Shown here: positions 47,045-59,800 of the stretch, in pieces | How positions within the stretch are numbered: the first letter of the stretch is position 1 | Layout of the letters: each line of letters starts with the position of its first letter | DNA from: Siphonodentalium dalli | Taxonomy: Eukaryota > Mollusca > Scaphopoda > Gadilida > Siphonodentaliidae | Reading direction: 5' to 3' | Assembly (NCBI GenBank): GCA_032622095.1 | Contig: CP136066.1 | Location: forward strand, 168,898,664 to 168,962,663 | DNA: 64,000 nt | Notes under the pieces: model-generated | Told to the model about the DNA's origin: nothing | Database searches by the model: none | What the model saw: only the letters and a program-made list of their open reading frames with translations | Translations under genes and position numbers: made by a program

Positions 47045-47331
47045 GAATTATTTTCTCATTCACACCATGCATGTATATGATGAACAAGAATAAATTTCTT
47101 CAGGTTAGATATAGCCGAAATATCCCTTACACAATTTGAAACGCTTATATTGAGTTTATCAGCCTTCGAAGCAGTAACCGGTTCTATCCATTGCGGTGTC
47201 TGTTCCACTAATACCGCGTTGCTCAATATCATATGTGATCTTCTGTTTGAAAGCACTGATATGAGACATGAGATCTGTTCCGGGTATTTGTTTTCGAAAA
47301 ACAAAATTATCAAACCTTTGTTTACGTTCAC
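47045..47331 (-). pseudogene. Transposon-associated protein relic, partial unit
   Basis: It encodes NAVLVEQTPQWIEPVTASKA, then DKLNISVSNCVRDISAISNL and KKFILVHHIHAWCE, matching 46091-45970 and about 48010-47840. It carries only the middle of the unit. Confidence 0.55.
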
Positions 47332-47334
47332 CGA

Positions 47335-48101
47335 GTGTCCGCGTTATACATTGTTTTTCTGTTCCACTAGTGTCATTGGTGATTTTGTAACATCACAATT
47401 TCTACATGGCCGATTTGCAAAACCAAATCCAACAATCCAGTGGGCTCCTGGTGTGCCAGCTACATAGCCAGTAGAGAGCTCTGTATTGCCTAATTAGTAT
47501 TGTTTACTCATTTATGCCTTCCGTTGACAAAACTTTAACAGTATGAAATCTTTCAGAAGGATTCCAGTTCCATATTTTCGAACATATTTTGTGTCTCTTT
47601 ACATTGCTCCAATTGTACTCCCAATCTCAATGTCATCTGTATACAAAACAATATACAGAGCCTTAATGTCCTCTCCGAATAAATCGTGCTGAGAAATATA
47701 GCTGTCATTACATATGTCGCTCATTGTGTTAACGTTATTGTGAGGTGAACGTATAGAGAGCCAAACCGCCGGGACAAAATTATTCCAGGTTTTTCCGGAA
47801 AGGAACAATATATCCATAACTATGTTTTTGAATTATTTTACCATTCACACCATGCACGTGGTGACCAAGAATACATTTCTTCAGGTTCGATATAGCCGAA
47901 ATATCCCTTATACAATTTTATACCCTTATATTGAGTTTATAAACATTCGAAGCTGCCACCGATTCTAGCATCCATGGCAGTGTAATTGTCACTAATACCG
48001 CGTTGCTCAAATCATATGTGATCCTCTGTTTGAAATCATTGATATGATGAGACATGAGATGTGAGACGCAATATGGGAAGTTGTCATAAGTTATCTGCGA
48101 T
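47335..48101 (-). pseudogene. Transposon-associated protein relic, unit 2
   Basis: It repeats 45390-46320 in order: GTTATACATTGTTTTTCTGT, ATTGGTGATTTTGTAACATC, TTCCGTTGACAAAACTT, the YTDDIEIG region (minus strand, 47750-47620) and the AVLVTITLPWMLESVAASNV region (48010-47950). A longer open stretch survives here (LFGEDIKALYIVLYTDDIEI). It abuts the segmental duplication that starts at 48102. Confidence 0.5.
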
Positions 48102-49466
48102 AAAACTATACATGCATTGGTGCTAGTAATTTCCACACACATGCCCTTGGTGTGACCTTTTTATAATCGGCAAACTAAACTATTGCCCACAATGTAACCT
48201 AACCCAGATAAATGTTAATGAAATTTCCTTTCAGAAAATAAAAGGCCACGACTATTCTAACGCGTGAAGATGGGATGTAGTTAATTGAAAGTTGAAAATA
48301 AAGTCACCTGAAAAAATAAATCCCTGACTACGAAAAGTCACTCCAAATAAAGAATCATTTTAATACAGATTACTGGCCCTTTTAATTAGCAACGATTTAC
48401 TTAAAGCGTTGTGCTGTTTGTTTGTCATTTTAGATACTTTAAATAGACATTTATCTCACACATTTGATAAAAGAGCACATAAAAGTGCAGTTAATTCATT
48501 AAAGTCGGAGAGCTTCTCTTAGTTTAGGTGTCAACCATATTTGTTGCGTTCCAGAGATAAGAATGACTATAATATCTTTAGCACGGATTTCATTGTATTT
48601 GCCACCAATTCGAATAGTTTTTCAAATTTCTTTCATGCCCCATCCAGATCCTCCTTTCTTTCGTGAGTTGGTATTCATACAATATCTGCAGAAAAGAAAT
48701 ATGAAGAAATTTGAAGAGTAAACACAACTTGAATGTCCATCTTAATATCTGAGAGTTGGATTATATAGTCTGCACTATTTAGTATAGTCAGTTGGTTTAG
48801 CAGAAAATTGCAAATTGCATTGCAAATTGCAATGCGAATCCAGTTAAATCGAGCCCCGATAACGTAATTATTAATAATAAAATTATTCAATTAGATATTC
48901 AATGTCATTGAGGCATGGGAATTCCTCGAGTATAGATCCTATGGCACCTCCTTCCAGTCCCTTCAGCCATGCTCGTCTTTTGGTGAATGATTCCTTCAAT
49001 AGCAGCTTTATGTGACTGGACGAAGGTTTCGATTTTTCTGACTCGACCTTCATTTCAGCCAATTGGTTCGTATAATTTAGTTTATTTTTGTCTGTTTGAT
49101 GTCAACATCCATACTCTTTCTCTTGTTTTTAAGGCGCAAGTTTCTGATCTTAGCACTCAGTCGGTCATTGAATACAGACTGAAAGAGTTGTTAAATAGTA
49201 ACTGTCCTTTCACTACTACAGTCTTAACAATAGTATATCGGTAGAGTGTTAAGTACAATATGCTGACAAATGTCGAGATATATGGCATAGCAGCTGAAAA
49301 GATGATAAACCCCAATCAAACAACCAAACACAAAATCAGCTTACATGAGAATATAATACACTCACCTTAATGATCTGCACATATATCACATAGTTAAATT
49401 TGATAATACAATCACAGCCTGACAATAATAAAGTGCTCGCTCAGATAATGTTTCAAAACAGTTAAA
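48102..49466. repeat. Segmental duplication, copy 1 (decayed copy of exons at 60.5-61.2 kb)
   Basis: It matches 60073-61497 nearly throughout, from GATAAAACTATACATGCATT to AGTGCTCGCTCAGATAAT, with small indels. It contains degraded versions of three exons. Confidence 0.92.
48568..49228 (-). pseudogene. Decayed duplicate of three exons of the 53.8-62.4 kb gene
   Basis: Exon counterparts are about 49168-49095 (SVFNDRLSAKIRNLRLKNKR), 49053-48883 (MKVESEKSKPSS ... FTKRRAWLKGLEGGAIGSIL, ending LIE and stop) and about 48689-48570. Compared with the 60-61 kb copy, a deletion of about 45 bp removes the acceptor before the middle exon, one base is missing in the last exon (ACGAAAGAAAGG against ATGAAAGGGAAGG) and its donor AAAG/GTAAGC is now AAAG/ATATTA. 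Confidence 0.75.
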
Positions 49467-49479
49467 ATTTCATGCCTGG

Positions 49480-50400
49480 TACTACATTAGTTGTAGATTA
49501 GATGTTCACACCAAAAATAAGTTAGAATTGTTCTCATAGTTTCGTTTGATTTTCAAACATGTATGTTTTAAACCATAAGTCCATATGGTCCTACTCCAGG
49601 TTAAACTGTTGGACCGAATTGGCCACAAATTTTAACTTTATGGGTGGTTTCAGGTTGGTAATTTTCAAACGTTTGAGAGCTTGAAGTACTGGTACCAGTC
49701 GTAAAATTCAACATAAGAGTGATGTACAAAAGGCTTTTTGTGAACTTAGTACTCTGGTATGGTTGTCCGCTTTAAAAGGTAAGAGGTTGGAGATTTGTCA
49801 GTGGTGTGCAATTAGAAATTTCAAGGTGAAGAGCCCTGCTCATCAGAACTTCCAGCTATGTCCATGTTTAGAAATACTTGTCTTACGTGAGTTTGTGAAG
49901 TACTGACTCGTGTAGTCTTCAGAGTCCCTGTCTTCTCAGTCTTTACAGTCTGGTGAGCGACCCACAGTCATTGACTGTCTTGTTTGTAAAACCAGCAATA
50001 AAATGGCTTCCCAAATTGTCACCAAGTATTAATAACAGTCTTACATTGAAATATTTATTGTTCACAAACAAGCCTTCTTTCTCAAGATTTGTCAGGTCAT
50101 CAACGAGTGTTCTGAACATGTTTTCATGTCCAGAATGTTTTAATCTGTTTCTTTACACAAGATAAAAAGTGGTAGGTTTTTACCTTAAGAAAACAGGCAG
50201 ATTACAAATCATATATAATGCTAAAGCTTTGAGCTTAATTTTGGCAGAACAAGAACTTTGAACGATTATCAAATTACGACTAAAGTGCGCACAAAATGGC
50301 AATAACAGTTTCCTGATATGGGAAGTACATTATTTACATATGATAAACTACCCTTTCTCACGACGCCTGACACCAAACTACAATGGCTACAATTCCGAAT
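49480..50400. other. Probable upstream part of LINE D, not interpretable
   Basis: Short frames only. The orientation of the next element suggests decayed LINE sequence, but no motif can be read with confidence. Confidence 0.3.
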
Positions 50401-50404
50401 AAAT

Positions 50405-51228
50405 TCTAGAATATTATGAACTAATAACTTTCTACACATATCTAACATAAGACAAGATGGCAAATGTGATAGGTGTAAAAGTGAAAAGGAAGATATCAAC
50501 CACATTTTTGGGGATTGTTGTCATGTGCAGACATTTATTAGAGATATCTGTAATTGGGGAAAAAATAATGATATAAATCTTTAACCCACAAATATGACGA
50601 TTATTCTTGGCACACCACCCATTTATTTAGTATAAACTATACTACAAACTTGCTCTGGCTCCTAATTAAACAATATATATATCGGTCTAAATTTAAACCA
50701 ATCACTTTGTCTGTTAATGTTTTCCTCAAAGAGTTGGCATATAGATACGATTGCGAAAAATATACAGCTCTGATGTCAATCGAAACGTTCAGAATTCTTG
50801 AAAAACTGGTTCCTTATAGAAAAAGCTTTAAACAAACAGGCGACTTAATAAAAAATCGACAAAGTTACTTTAATTTTTGAGACTCCTATCGATTATCACG
50901 CAGTCAGTTAAAACATATACTATCTACCACCATCTCCACAATAGCCTCTATGTTGAGAGTTGAGTCCATCCGAAACATCCGACATATTTATAATACATTT
51001 ACTATATATACTATGCATATGCATATATTTATGTATTATATAACTTTATACCACTGGTGTGCGAATGCTGTGAGCCAGGCGAGTGCGTGCAGTAAGAAAG
51101 AGATATGTGTGAACGCGAGGAATGCCATATCTGTATACACATATCAATGCCATTGAACATTCTGTATTTGACATTCCTCAATGTGATTGTTTCTTCAATA
51201 AACATTAAAAAAAATATATATATAATTC
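50405..51228 (+). pseudogene. LINE D C-terminal end and 3' UTR
   Basis: The frame at about 50455-50560 reads DGKCDRCKSEKEDINHIFGD then CCHVQTFIRDICNWG, a C-x2-C...H-x4-C motif like the end of L1/Tx1-type reverse transcriptases. 50650-50880 reads LLIKQYIYRSKFKPITLSVN then VFLKELAYRYDCEKY, matching the tail after that motif. The 3' UTR ends TTCTTCAATAAACATTAAAA at about 51218, an AATAAA signal plus an A-rich run. This is a fourth LINE family in the window. Confidence 0.65.
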
Positions 51229-51344
51229 CAATAATGATGAATTTTGGTTTGTGGTAAGCTATGCCAATTACCAATAAAAGAAATTGGTAACAGAAACTCA
51301 TCACTGATTTTAAGTTTCTCGGGCTGATTTGGGTGTCATAAATA

Positions 51345-51446
51345 TGTTATAAGCACGGCGTCCTATTTATAAGTGAAATAAACACCATGCATCTAGAGCG
51401 CTTGTGATCTTTATTCCACTTATAAATAAGACGCCATGCTTATAAC
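51345..51446. repeat. Hairpin element with about 37-bp arms
   Basis: GTTATAAGCACGGCGTCCTA, then TTTATAAGTGAAATAAA pairs with TTTATTCCACTTATAAATAA, then GACGCCATGCTTATAAC, across a 27-base spacer, with about three mismatches. A small foldback MITE is likely. Confidence 0.85.
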
Positions 51447-51805
51447 GTATATGTAGAATATGTATACACGGTCACCAAAACATGTAAACAGAAATTAACG
51501 GCAAGTGAAAAGCTGATAGTCTCATGAGCATGATCAATCTTGTACATTAGGATTTTCTAATTTTGTTTTTCAACTTCATAACTGCATTGCTTTCGGCACT
51601 GACATCCTTGATCTTGAGAACACATTTCTCGAGGAACACTAAACTGTTCTTCACTTTATTAGCATACTGAATGCCATATATAAACTATACACTCATTAAT
51701 AGGGATATACCCAGTGCAATGTCAGGCTGGCAGCTGCATACTTCCACTCCATCCATGACAATGCTTATCTTGTCACATGTCAGAGGATCCCCAGTGTGAC
51801 ATCCT

Positions 51806-52307
51806 TTAAAGGCACGTGAGGCCTTAGTTGTCGAAAATATTCATATTTGTTCCAATCACCGTAAACAGAAAAACATTAAAACGCATACAGTTTCGTTCAT
51901 ATATACTATGACCATCGCGTAAACAGCATGTTATCATAAAGATTTACTATATTTTACCTAAGCAAGAGCCTGATTGTGTTGCAGAAGACAACACAATGCT
52001 TCTGGCTAATCACACACAAATGGCATAAACGCTCTTTATTCGTTCCATATCAGGAATTCACCCACAAAGAACGCTCTTTATGTTTACCATCATAATATAA
52101 ACAAACACCAGAAAAGTAACTTGTTATGCTCTTGTTTACATAACAATGGTCAAAAATATGACAATAACATACTGTTTATGCGATATTTCTTATTTGTATA
52201 CGGACAAAGTCTGTCTACATTTTGTTGTTCTTTCTGTTTGTGGCGGTTTTTGACGGGTGGAAATATTTTCACAGGATACCCACCGCCAAGGCCAACCGTA
52301 CCTTTAA
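51806..52307. mobile_element. TTAA-flanked MITE family T1, intact copy
   Basis: From TTAAAGGCACGTGAGGCC to GGCCAACCGTACCTTTAA, 502 bp, the same length as the 40620 copy. Both halves can be aligned as inverted repeats: CGAAAATATTC with GAAAATATTTCCA, ACCGTAAACAGAAAAAC with ACCGCCACAAACAGAAAGAA, and GCGTAAACAGCATGTTATC with GCATAAACAGTATGTTATTG. Confidence 0.87.
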
Positions 52308-53591
52308 ACATAAGAACCGGTGTTGGTGCCAACGGGACCTGTGAAAAAAGGATTTTTTTTATGTTATTATGTTTGCTTATCATCAACTTTAAATGACTCA
52401 ATAAAAGGTCAGCTGACCACAGTGTCCCCCCCCCCCCGAAAAGGTGGCAAGTTGATGCCGCTTTGTTGAAGAAATTTAGTCGAAAAGGGTTAATAACTCC
52501 GTAAAAAAAATAATTCCGTCATCTATATACATGTTGCACATCTCCAATATGTGGGTAACAATACTCTATGATCAAAACTTTAGGAGTTGATGGGTGACAA
52601 TACAAACCATCGTGAATGAACCAATGATGCACAGTCTAAAAACAATAATAAGGAAACTGCATTTCTAATTATGTGTAATATCGGTACAGTACTTTACGAT
52701 TTAATACGTAAAATACCCGGCCTAGACACAATATGTATCTCAATGTTTTGACAACATCCCCATTGTTTACTAATTGGCAGCTGGATTCAAACTCAAGTGA
52801 TTGTATTTGTTAATTAGCAACCACTATTTAAAGTGACATTAAACTATTCATCAGCACTGTATTCACAATCTGGTGTTAATTCAAAAGTTGCGCAGTTGGT
52901 TTTTATCACATTCTGCCATGAGTTTGCTTGACACCAGTGACCCAACAATATTGGCGCATAGGAATATCTAACATTGAAGCAGTGAACCGGAATACACATT
53001 GGGACAGTTTATGAATATTTAACACCCAAGCCCCACCCCCCCCCCCCACAAATATGTGATGGGGGTATATTGGCGTAAGTGTCATATAATTTGATATATG
53101 ACACAACTGAGTATATCAGAAAGTTAAATTATCATGATGGGATATAGTCATATTGACACTATTGATATGACCTAAAATATATATTATTACCACTTTATAG
53201 GGCGTTCTCTAGGCTATTGATGTTTTTCGGGGAGTTCCAAATAGTGTATTGCTACCAAAACACCGGGAACTGACCGGAAGTTAGATCTTGTTTATTACCA
53301 CACGCGTTATGTCGCTTCAACATCAGACTCACCGTGTTTATTTCAAGAAAATAAATGGAAAATGTACCATTTTCCAAAGTGGTTGTATGATTGGAAATCA
53401 CGCTATTTGGTTGAATTATTGTCTCAATCGTAAATATGTATAAATAACATCAGCTGTTAAACTCTCAACGTTTGTCACTCGATCGTCTTAAATGATTGTT
53501 TTTATTTATATGTGCTTGGAAATAGCTCTCTCTTAATCCACTTAATTCATACTCCGCTGTGTCAAATGTCCAAATATGTGGTAATAATATT

Positions 53592-53746
53592 AATAACTTG
53601 ATCGCATCGGGCATTATGGTTTATTAACGGCCCTCTGTAATGATTAACAGCCCTCGGGCATATTAGCCGCTAATAGGCCCTTGGGCTGTTAATTATTCCT
53701 GTCGGGCTGTTAATAAACCATAACGCCCTCAAAAATCATGTTATTG
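53592..53746. mobile_element. Foldback MITE
   Basis: The ends TAATAACTTGATCGCATCGG and the inverse of CAAAAATCATGTTATT pair imperfectly. Inside, GGGCATTATGGTTTATTAAC pairs with GTTAATAAACCATAACGCCC, and a GATTAACAGCCC block pairs with GGGCTGTTAATTA. About 155 bp. A fragment of the same family lies at 39788-39835. Confidence 0.75.
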
Positions 53747-53799
53747 TTATATTGGTATGACCTCAAATATATATATCAAACATTTTAGGATATATTTAC

Positions 53800-53882
53800 C
53801 TGAGTCTGTGTAATGAATATGTAATTAGGATCTTCACCAAGCATATGTGGAATGCACATAAAGGCTCCGAAACTGTCTAGCC
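53800..53882 (-). CDS. Exon candidate, 27 codons
   Basis: Acceptor TTGTCTTTCAG, donor ACTCAG/GTAAAT, 83 bases. It encodes LDSFGAFMCIPHMLGEDPNY then IFITQTQ. The first two bases complete a Gly codon with the phase 1 end of the exon at 55119. It ends in phase 0. Confidence 0.6.
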
Positions 53883-56800
53883 CTGAAAGACAATGAGAAC
53901 AATGATAGATGGCAATTAAATGGAATAAAAATGTCCATAAATAATGTAGCTAAACTTGGCTTAAAATATTGTGCTGAAATTCTTATCAAAGTAAATCACA
54001 TAAATGTGACATTGTAAATAATATATAACATTACTGTCAGGACAGCCACAGGTCCAAACCAAATTCAGGCCCCAAACTATATCCTAGTCAGGGACCGACC
54101 TAGCCAGTCGCCAGCGCGCAATTGACGTGTAAAAGTGTATTATAGGAGTGTAGACTGGTGGATGTGTAGTTTGACTTTGGTGGTGACAATCAATGCCCAT
54201 GGCATTGCAAAGCGCTAAACAAAGCAAAGAGACGACATGCAATTTGACCCAAGTCACCTAACAACAAGGCTAAATGTGATACTAGTTAAAACAAAGCAAA
54301 TGCGTTAACTCAAGTCTGTGCCATTTTGGTTTTATTACCAAGATAATATCTCAAAATTAACATCAATAGACAGCGACACCTAAACCACATTCATATTAAC
54401 CCTTCTGTCATGCGAACCTTAACCTCGCCATCTCCGAGCCAGAATAAGCCGCACCTTCCAATCAATCGCAAGCTGTTCTTACATAAGGCCAACATAAATA
54501 TATAGCTAGATTTACATCCAACTTGTTTTTTAGAAAAATGGGGCGGGAGCGCGAATTTTTATTTTTTATATTTTATTTTTCCTAACATAAACGGTCATGG
54601 TCAGTTCTAGATAGTGAAGCAGTATCCTATCTTACATGATACAAGGTGATTGTCCCATTTGATCAAAGTAGACTGATTAATGGATCATTGCAATGTAATT
54701 TGATAATCAACCCTGCCATGACTGGAGCTTCCTGATTTTTTTGCCAATACATTGTTATATATGCGAGTCACCCATAGTGAGCCTCGCATATATAAGAGAA
54801 TGCATTGGCCTAACAATATTTACCTTGATCTTGTAAGCCAGTGTATTCTCTTGTATAAGCATGGCTCTCAATAGGAGACTCGCATATATAAGAGGATGCA
54901 CTGGCACATGGTCTGTAATGCTACATGCAGCTCCATTCATGAAAGAGTTAAGGCATGAGAAAAATTTGTAACTTGTGATATGTGTATGGTGAATCGGTTG
55001 CTCTGGATACCGGAACACTATCGCATGGTCATGTGTCATGTTTGATTGGCTCAGGATGAACTAGAAGTACATGTATGAGGCATAAGAATAATGAGGATAA
55101 GAATAATCTATCACAAACCTTTTTGTCGATCTATTTCAATCACCGAACTTTTGGCATGGTCCAGCAAATGAAGCAGTTTCTCGCATCTTTTCTCCCCGCT
55201 TGCTTTATTCAGTATTTTATAACGGAGGTCTGATAAACTCATCTTCACCGACTCATCCACATTTGCAGACTTCTGATTGTTTATCTCTGCTAAGAGCTGA
55301 AATGAAGAATTTAAATCAAGGTACTCAATCCAATAAAACTCCTCTTAATTACTATTTCAATGGCTTCGGGGATCAAAAATATTTGATTCGAGTCGAGGAA
55401 GCCACCCATCAAAGCTCAGATTTATTAGATATCGATTTTAGAAATCTATTATTTTTCATTATCGGAAATACTTTCTGTCCCAGAAGTTTGCCGAAAAAGC
55501 CGACCGACATACTCTCGACACTAAATCCCATTGAACAAAATGTTGCTATACAATACATTTTGGGCAATTATATACGATAGTTCACAGTCGTTAGCATTAT
55601 TTTTGGATAATTAATCGATTCTGATAACTAAAGTGACATTTGATAAAATTTTGTTGTTGTTGGAATCTGGGGACCCTCTGATCGGATTGAGTACCTTTAA
55701 ATGAAGTTCAATAATTTTTGTTATTCAAGTGTCAATGCTCTGGAACTCAACTTTGTGGAATGAAACCATAATAATTCGCTGGTTAATTTGAAAACAAAAT
55801 TAACATGAGGTTGGATCATGGGGTGCTGTTAATACATCCTCTGACTACTATAATATTAAAGAATAACTTATTACTCTGTCATTTACAGTAATTGATTTTT
55901 CAGTGTGAGTAGTGTTATTGACAATTTTTTTGAATACAGCAATCAAAACATTCCCCACATGGTCACTGATGGCAGGCCTGGTGTTTTAAGGAGGGCCATA
56001 GCCCTCACCCTCCTGAAACTAAATTAAGGAGGGCTATAACAAATGTTCTTAAATAATAATGGCCTTTCCAAGTTTTTACATTTAGCCCTCCTGTATCAAA
56101 TTAAGGAGGGCTATTGTAGCCCTCCTGCACTTTTCAAACATACAGGCATGTGATGGACATACATATACTATATTAACATATCCATATGTAGAAGGTTATT
56201 ATCTGACTAACTGTATTATGCATAGACATGTATTCTCATTAAAATCCACTTATAAATTCAGTAGCATGCCTCAATTGAATAAAAGTTTCCAAAAAAATAT
56301 GAACTTCAGTTAATTTATTTATTTTGTCATTGACCAGTGTAACCATTTTTCATGTCATAACCCTGTCTGCAAGTTACAGAAAATGTCAAAGGGTTAAAAC
56401 TTACAATGTAGTCATTTCCGGTGACTCTCGTACGGGCCATCCAGTCACTCATATGAGTAATTGATGGCCTCATCTTCATCATCTCAGCTGTCATCAGCAG
56501 CAAGTGTTGTTTTACACTGTACTCGTCTTCTACATGCTCTTTGGTAGTCTAGTCACACGAAATGGAAATATTCACATGTTTAACATAACGTACACACGTG
56601 GCATCCAGAAACCTCCAACTAGAAAAGGAATAAATCTGGTAAAAATCCATATTTAATTTTTTTTATCTGTAATTTTAGCTGAGAAACCAAATACCAAATT
56701 TGGTTGCGATCCAACATTCCACACTAAATTTATCAGGAAACCTAAAAAAAGTCAAAACAAGAACTGTAACTCCTGGTAAAAACAAGCAGTCACAGACGAC

Positions 56801-59800
56801 GGTATCCCCCGCCGAATTGTACAGTTGGGAAGTGCATTCTTAATAATGTTTGCGTTCTCAGTATGTGCTAAACAAGAGTTGGTCTTTATGTTCGCCTGGC
56901 TTGCGAACTCTTTTAGGTACTGACATTTTAGGAAATTAGCCATGTGATGAAAATATCCGACCAGAAATGTATGTGGATGTTAATTTCCTCATGTTCTCGG
57001 GGAACATACTGGAGGAGAGCTGTATAAATATTGTTAACAGAAGACAGATCTAACTATCTGGTAATATTTACATTTGTATCATAAGACCTTCGTACAATCT
57101 TGTCATCTGTTTGTCGATGAGCTCCACCACCCCTTGTGAACATCTCACGTGTTTTCGCAATGTCTGGGTCACTTGTTATGGTTTTCCTTGAGCGCTTCAT
57201 CTTTTCTTTAAGGCAACATACCAAGAATTCCTGAAATTCAATTTATTTTTATTTAAAGATGGCCACCGGATTAGAGGAAAGGAATTACAACCACGACATC
57301 ATATTTTTCAAAACATTTTTTTTAGCCCAATTGGTCAATTACTCATAATAATCCTGTCCAGCGCCTTCTCCTGTGAAATTCCGATGTAAAAATATATGTA
57401 CAAAAAAACGATATTCATGAAACAAAATTTCCACCCACGAATAAAGGCGATATGCAGAGTGCATCTTTAATATATACAAATAATAAGTGCCTGTCAAATT
57501 TGGAATATTGCACTCCAGTTCTGTGCCATCATGGTCAAGCATAAAACTGAAACTGTGGTGACCAAACTTGTCGGAAACTGAAAAATAATTCAAGTCAATT
57601 ACTCAACAAAAACTATGTATATTACATGTACCGGTACATGTCTTGGGGACAATATTGATTTAATTTGAAGCTAATCGACTATCATTCTACAATCCATTTG
57701 AATGTTTGACTGTGATAAATCGATACATACATGTAAGTGTGGTTCTATCATTTAATTTACAGGTATGTTTATGACACATCTTGTAACTCATTTCGATGAA
57801 GTATACTGATGTTGGAATAACAAATACATGTAGCTCATAAAATAGAACTGTTTATTGCAGTACTGAAACTGTCGACAAAATACCACAGGGGGGGGGGGGG
57901 CGTGTCAGGGGCAATAATAAGAAAACAGCACAGACGATTATAGTGTACATTGATCTGATTTACCTAATAAATTTAAGAAACATAATCAATATGATTACTG
58001 ATTTAGTGTGGTGGAGATAGTGTTAATGAATCCATGTCATTGACAATTACAATCTTTTTAACAGTTCGCGTTGCATCCCAAACATTGAAGGTGGCTATTG
58101 TTGCTATGGAGCAAAATAAAAAGATAATACTCGACACGTGTACATAATGTATTAAGAAAACAGTATGTATACCAGATCATTTTTCTGTCCCGTCCTGAGC
58201 TGTTACGGAGGCAATTACTAATACAATGGTTGGTTGCTAAAAACACTTACTGAGTTCTGGTGTTTGATTACAGCTTTTACTAATAGGGTAATGTTGAGCC
58301 TTGCCTTAGGGTAATATTTTCATGTGATATGTCTTGTGATAAGCCCATTTTTGTTGGATGGATTCAGTGAAGATAATTATAGTGATATAATTTCACCCGG
58401 AAACATGCACAAACCATGTCTCGATCAAATTGTTTTAAATGCAGTATGTGCTACTTTGAGACGAATGATCATCACTAATTTTATAAGCATGTTATAAGAT
58501 ATCACAAATTTGATAATAATTTCATCATCACCTGCTCTATAGGACAATGTTCATTTTCAACAACAAAAGTGGGATGCGTTCAAAAAGCACACAAAGTGGA
58601 AACATTCACTTACAAAAATGATATTGATTCGACTTTGTCGCAGGATATATTTGAAGAAACTATTCAACCCAGTGACAGATCAAGATGAAAGTGTGTTTTC
58701 TATTAATATGTTTAATGCGGCGTTGCTGCTGTCAATCGAGACTCAGCACAGGAAATCGATCTCCAGAACTTTGTATGGCGTCTTCCATCTCCTCCAAACG
58801 ACGGCACATTTTTTTATCGTTTCATCATATGTAAGACACGGCTTGCTTGTTTTCCATGGAACTATCTCGATTTGCTTATCGTGGATAAGCCAGTCAAGTT
58901 ATGCATATCGTCTAATATGGAGTCATACTCGAACAGCAGCGGCCATTTACTTTTCACATCAGCTATAGAATGTCCTTTGTTATTTATAAATAGCCGCTGA
59001 CTTACATCTTCATCGAATCTGATATTGTATCAGCTCTGTCTTTTATGGACAGAGTTGACTGCCTCTCCAACCAGACCCTCTTTTCTTCCTGGGTGGGCAA
59101 GTCTTCATCCGCTGTATAACTATCTGTCTGCCAACTAATGCATCCATAGCTGTTTTTATTGGTCCTTTTTTCATTTTGCTGGCGCCTAATATTTGTCGTT
59201 TCAGACTGGTTTTCCTCTCCCCTCTTTTCAGATTTGTACAGTGAAAATGTGAGTATATACTCAACACCTCAGTTTCCTTCAGAGGATTTAGTCGATGTAT
59301 CTAGCGCCTTACAATGCATGAAAAATAAGCGCATCACCACACGCTGTACACTGCAAAAAACAATTACCTATAACCATGTTTAATTAAAAACACACGAGAG
59401 ACACTTATAAGACATGTGCTATGTTTTAGTGAAACACTCATGTTTTGTAATTAAATCACCAGTGTTTATATAAAAACATGTCAGTGTTTTATAATAAACA
59501 CTCAATCCAATTATGAATAAACACTAGCGTTTACATAAAAACATGTCATGGTGTTTTATAATAAACTAGTGTTTATATAAAAACATGTCATGGTGTTTTA
59601 TAATAAACACTCCATCCAACTATGAATAAACACTGGTGTTTATATAAAAAAAACATGTCATGGTGTTTAAAAAAAACACTCAACATGTGTATTTTCCAGA
59701 CACACTTTATAAACACTATGCCATGATTATTATTTAGAAAATAAAACGCCTGATGCGTTTAAAAAAAATTATTCTCAGAAACTTAATAAAAACTTAACAT

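Noticed and set aside
52121..52401. Frames of 83-91 codons on both strands
   Set aside because: They lie within the non-coding TTAA MITE T1.
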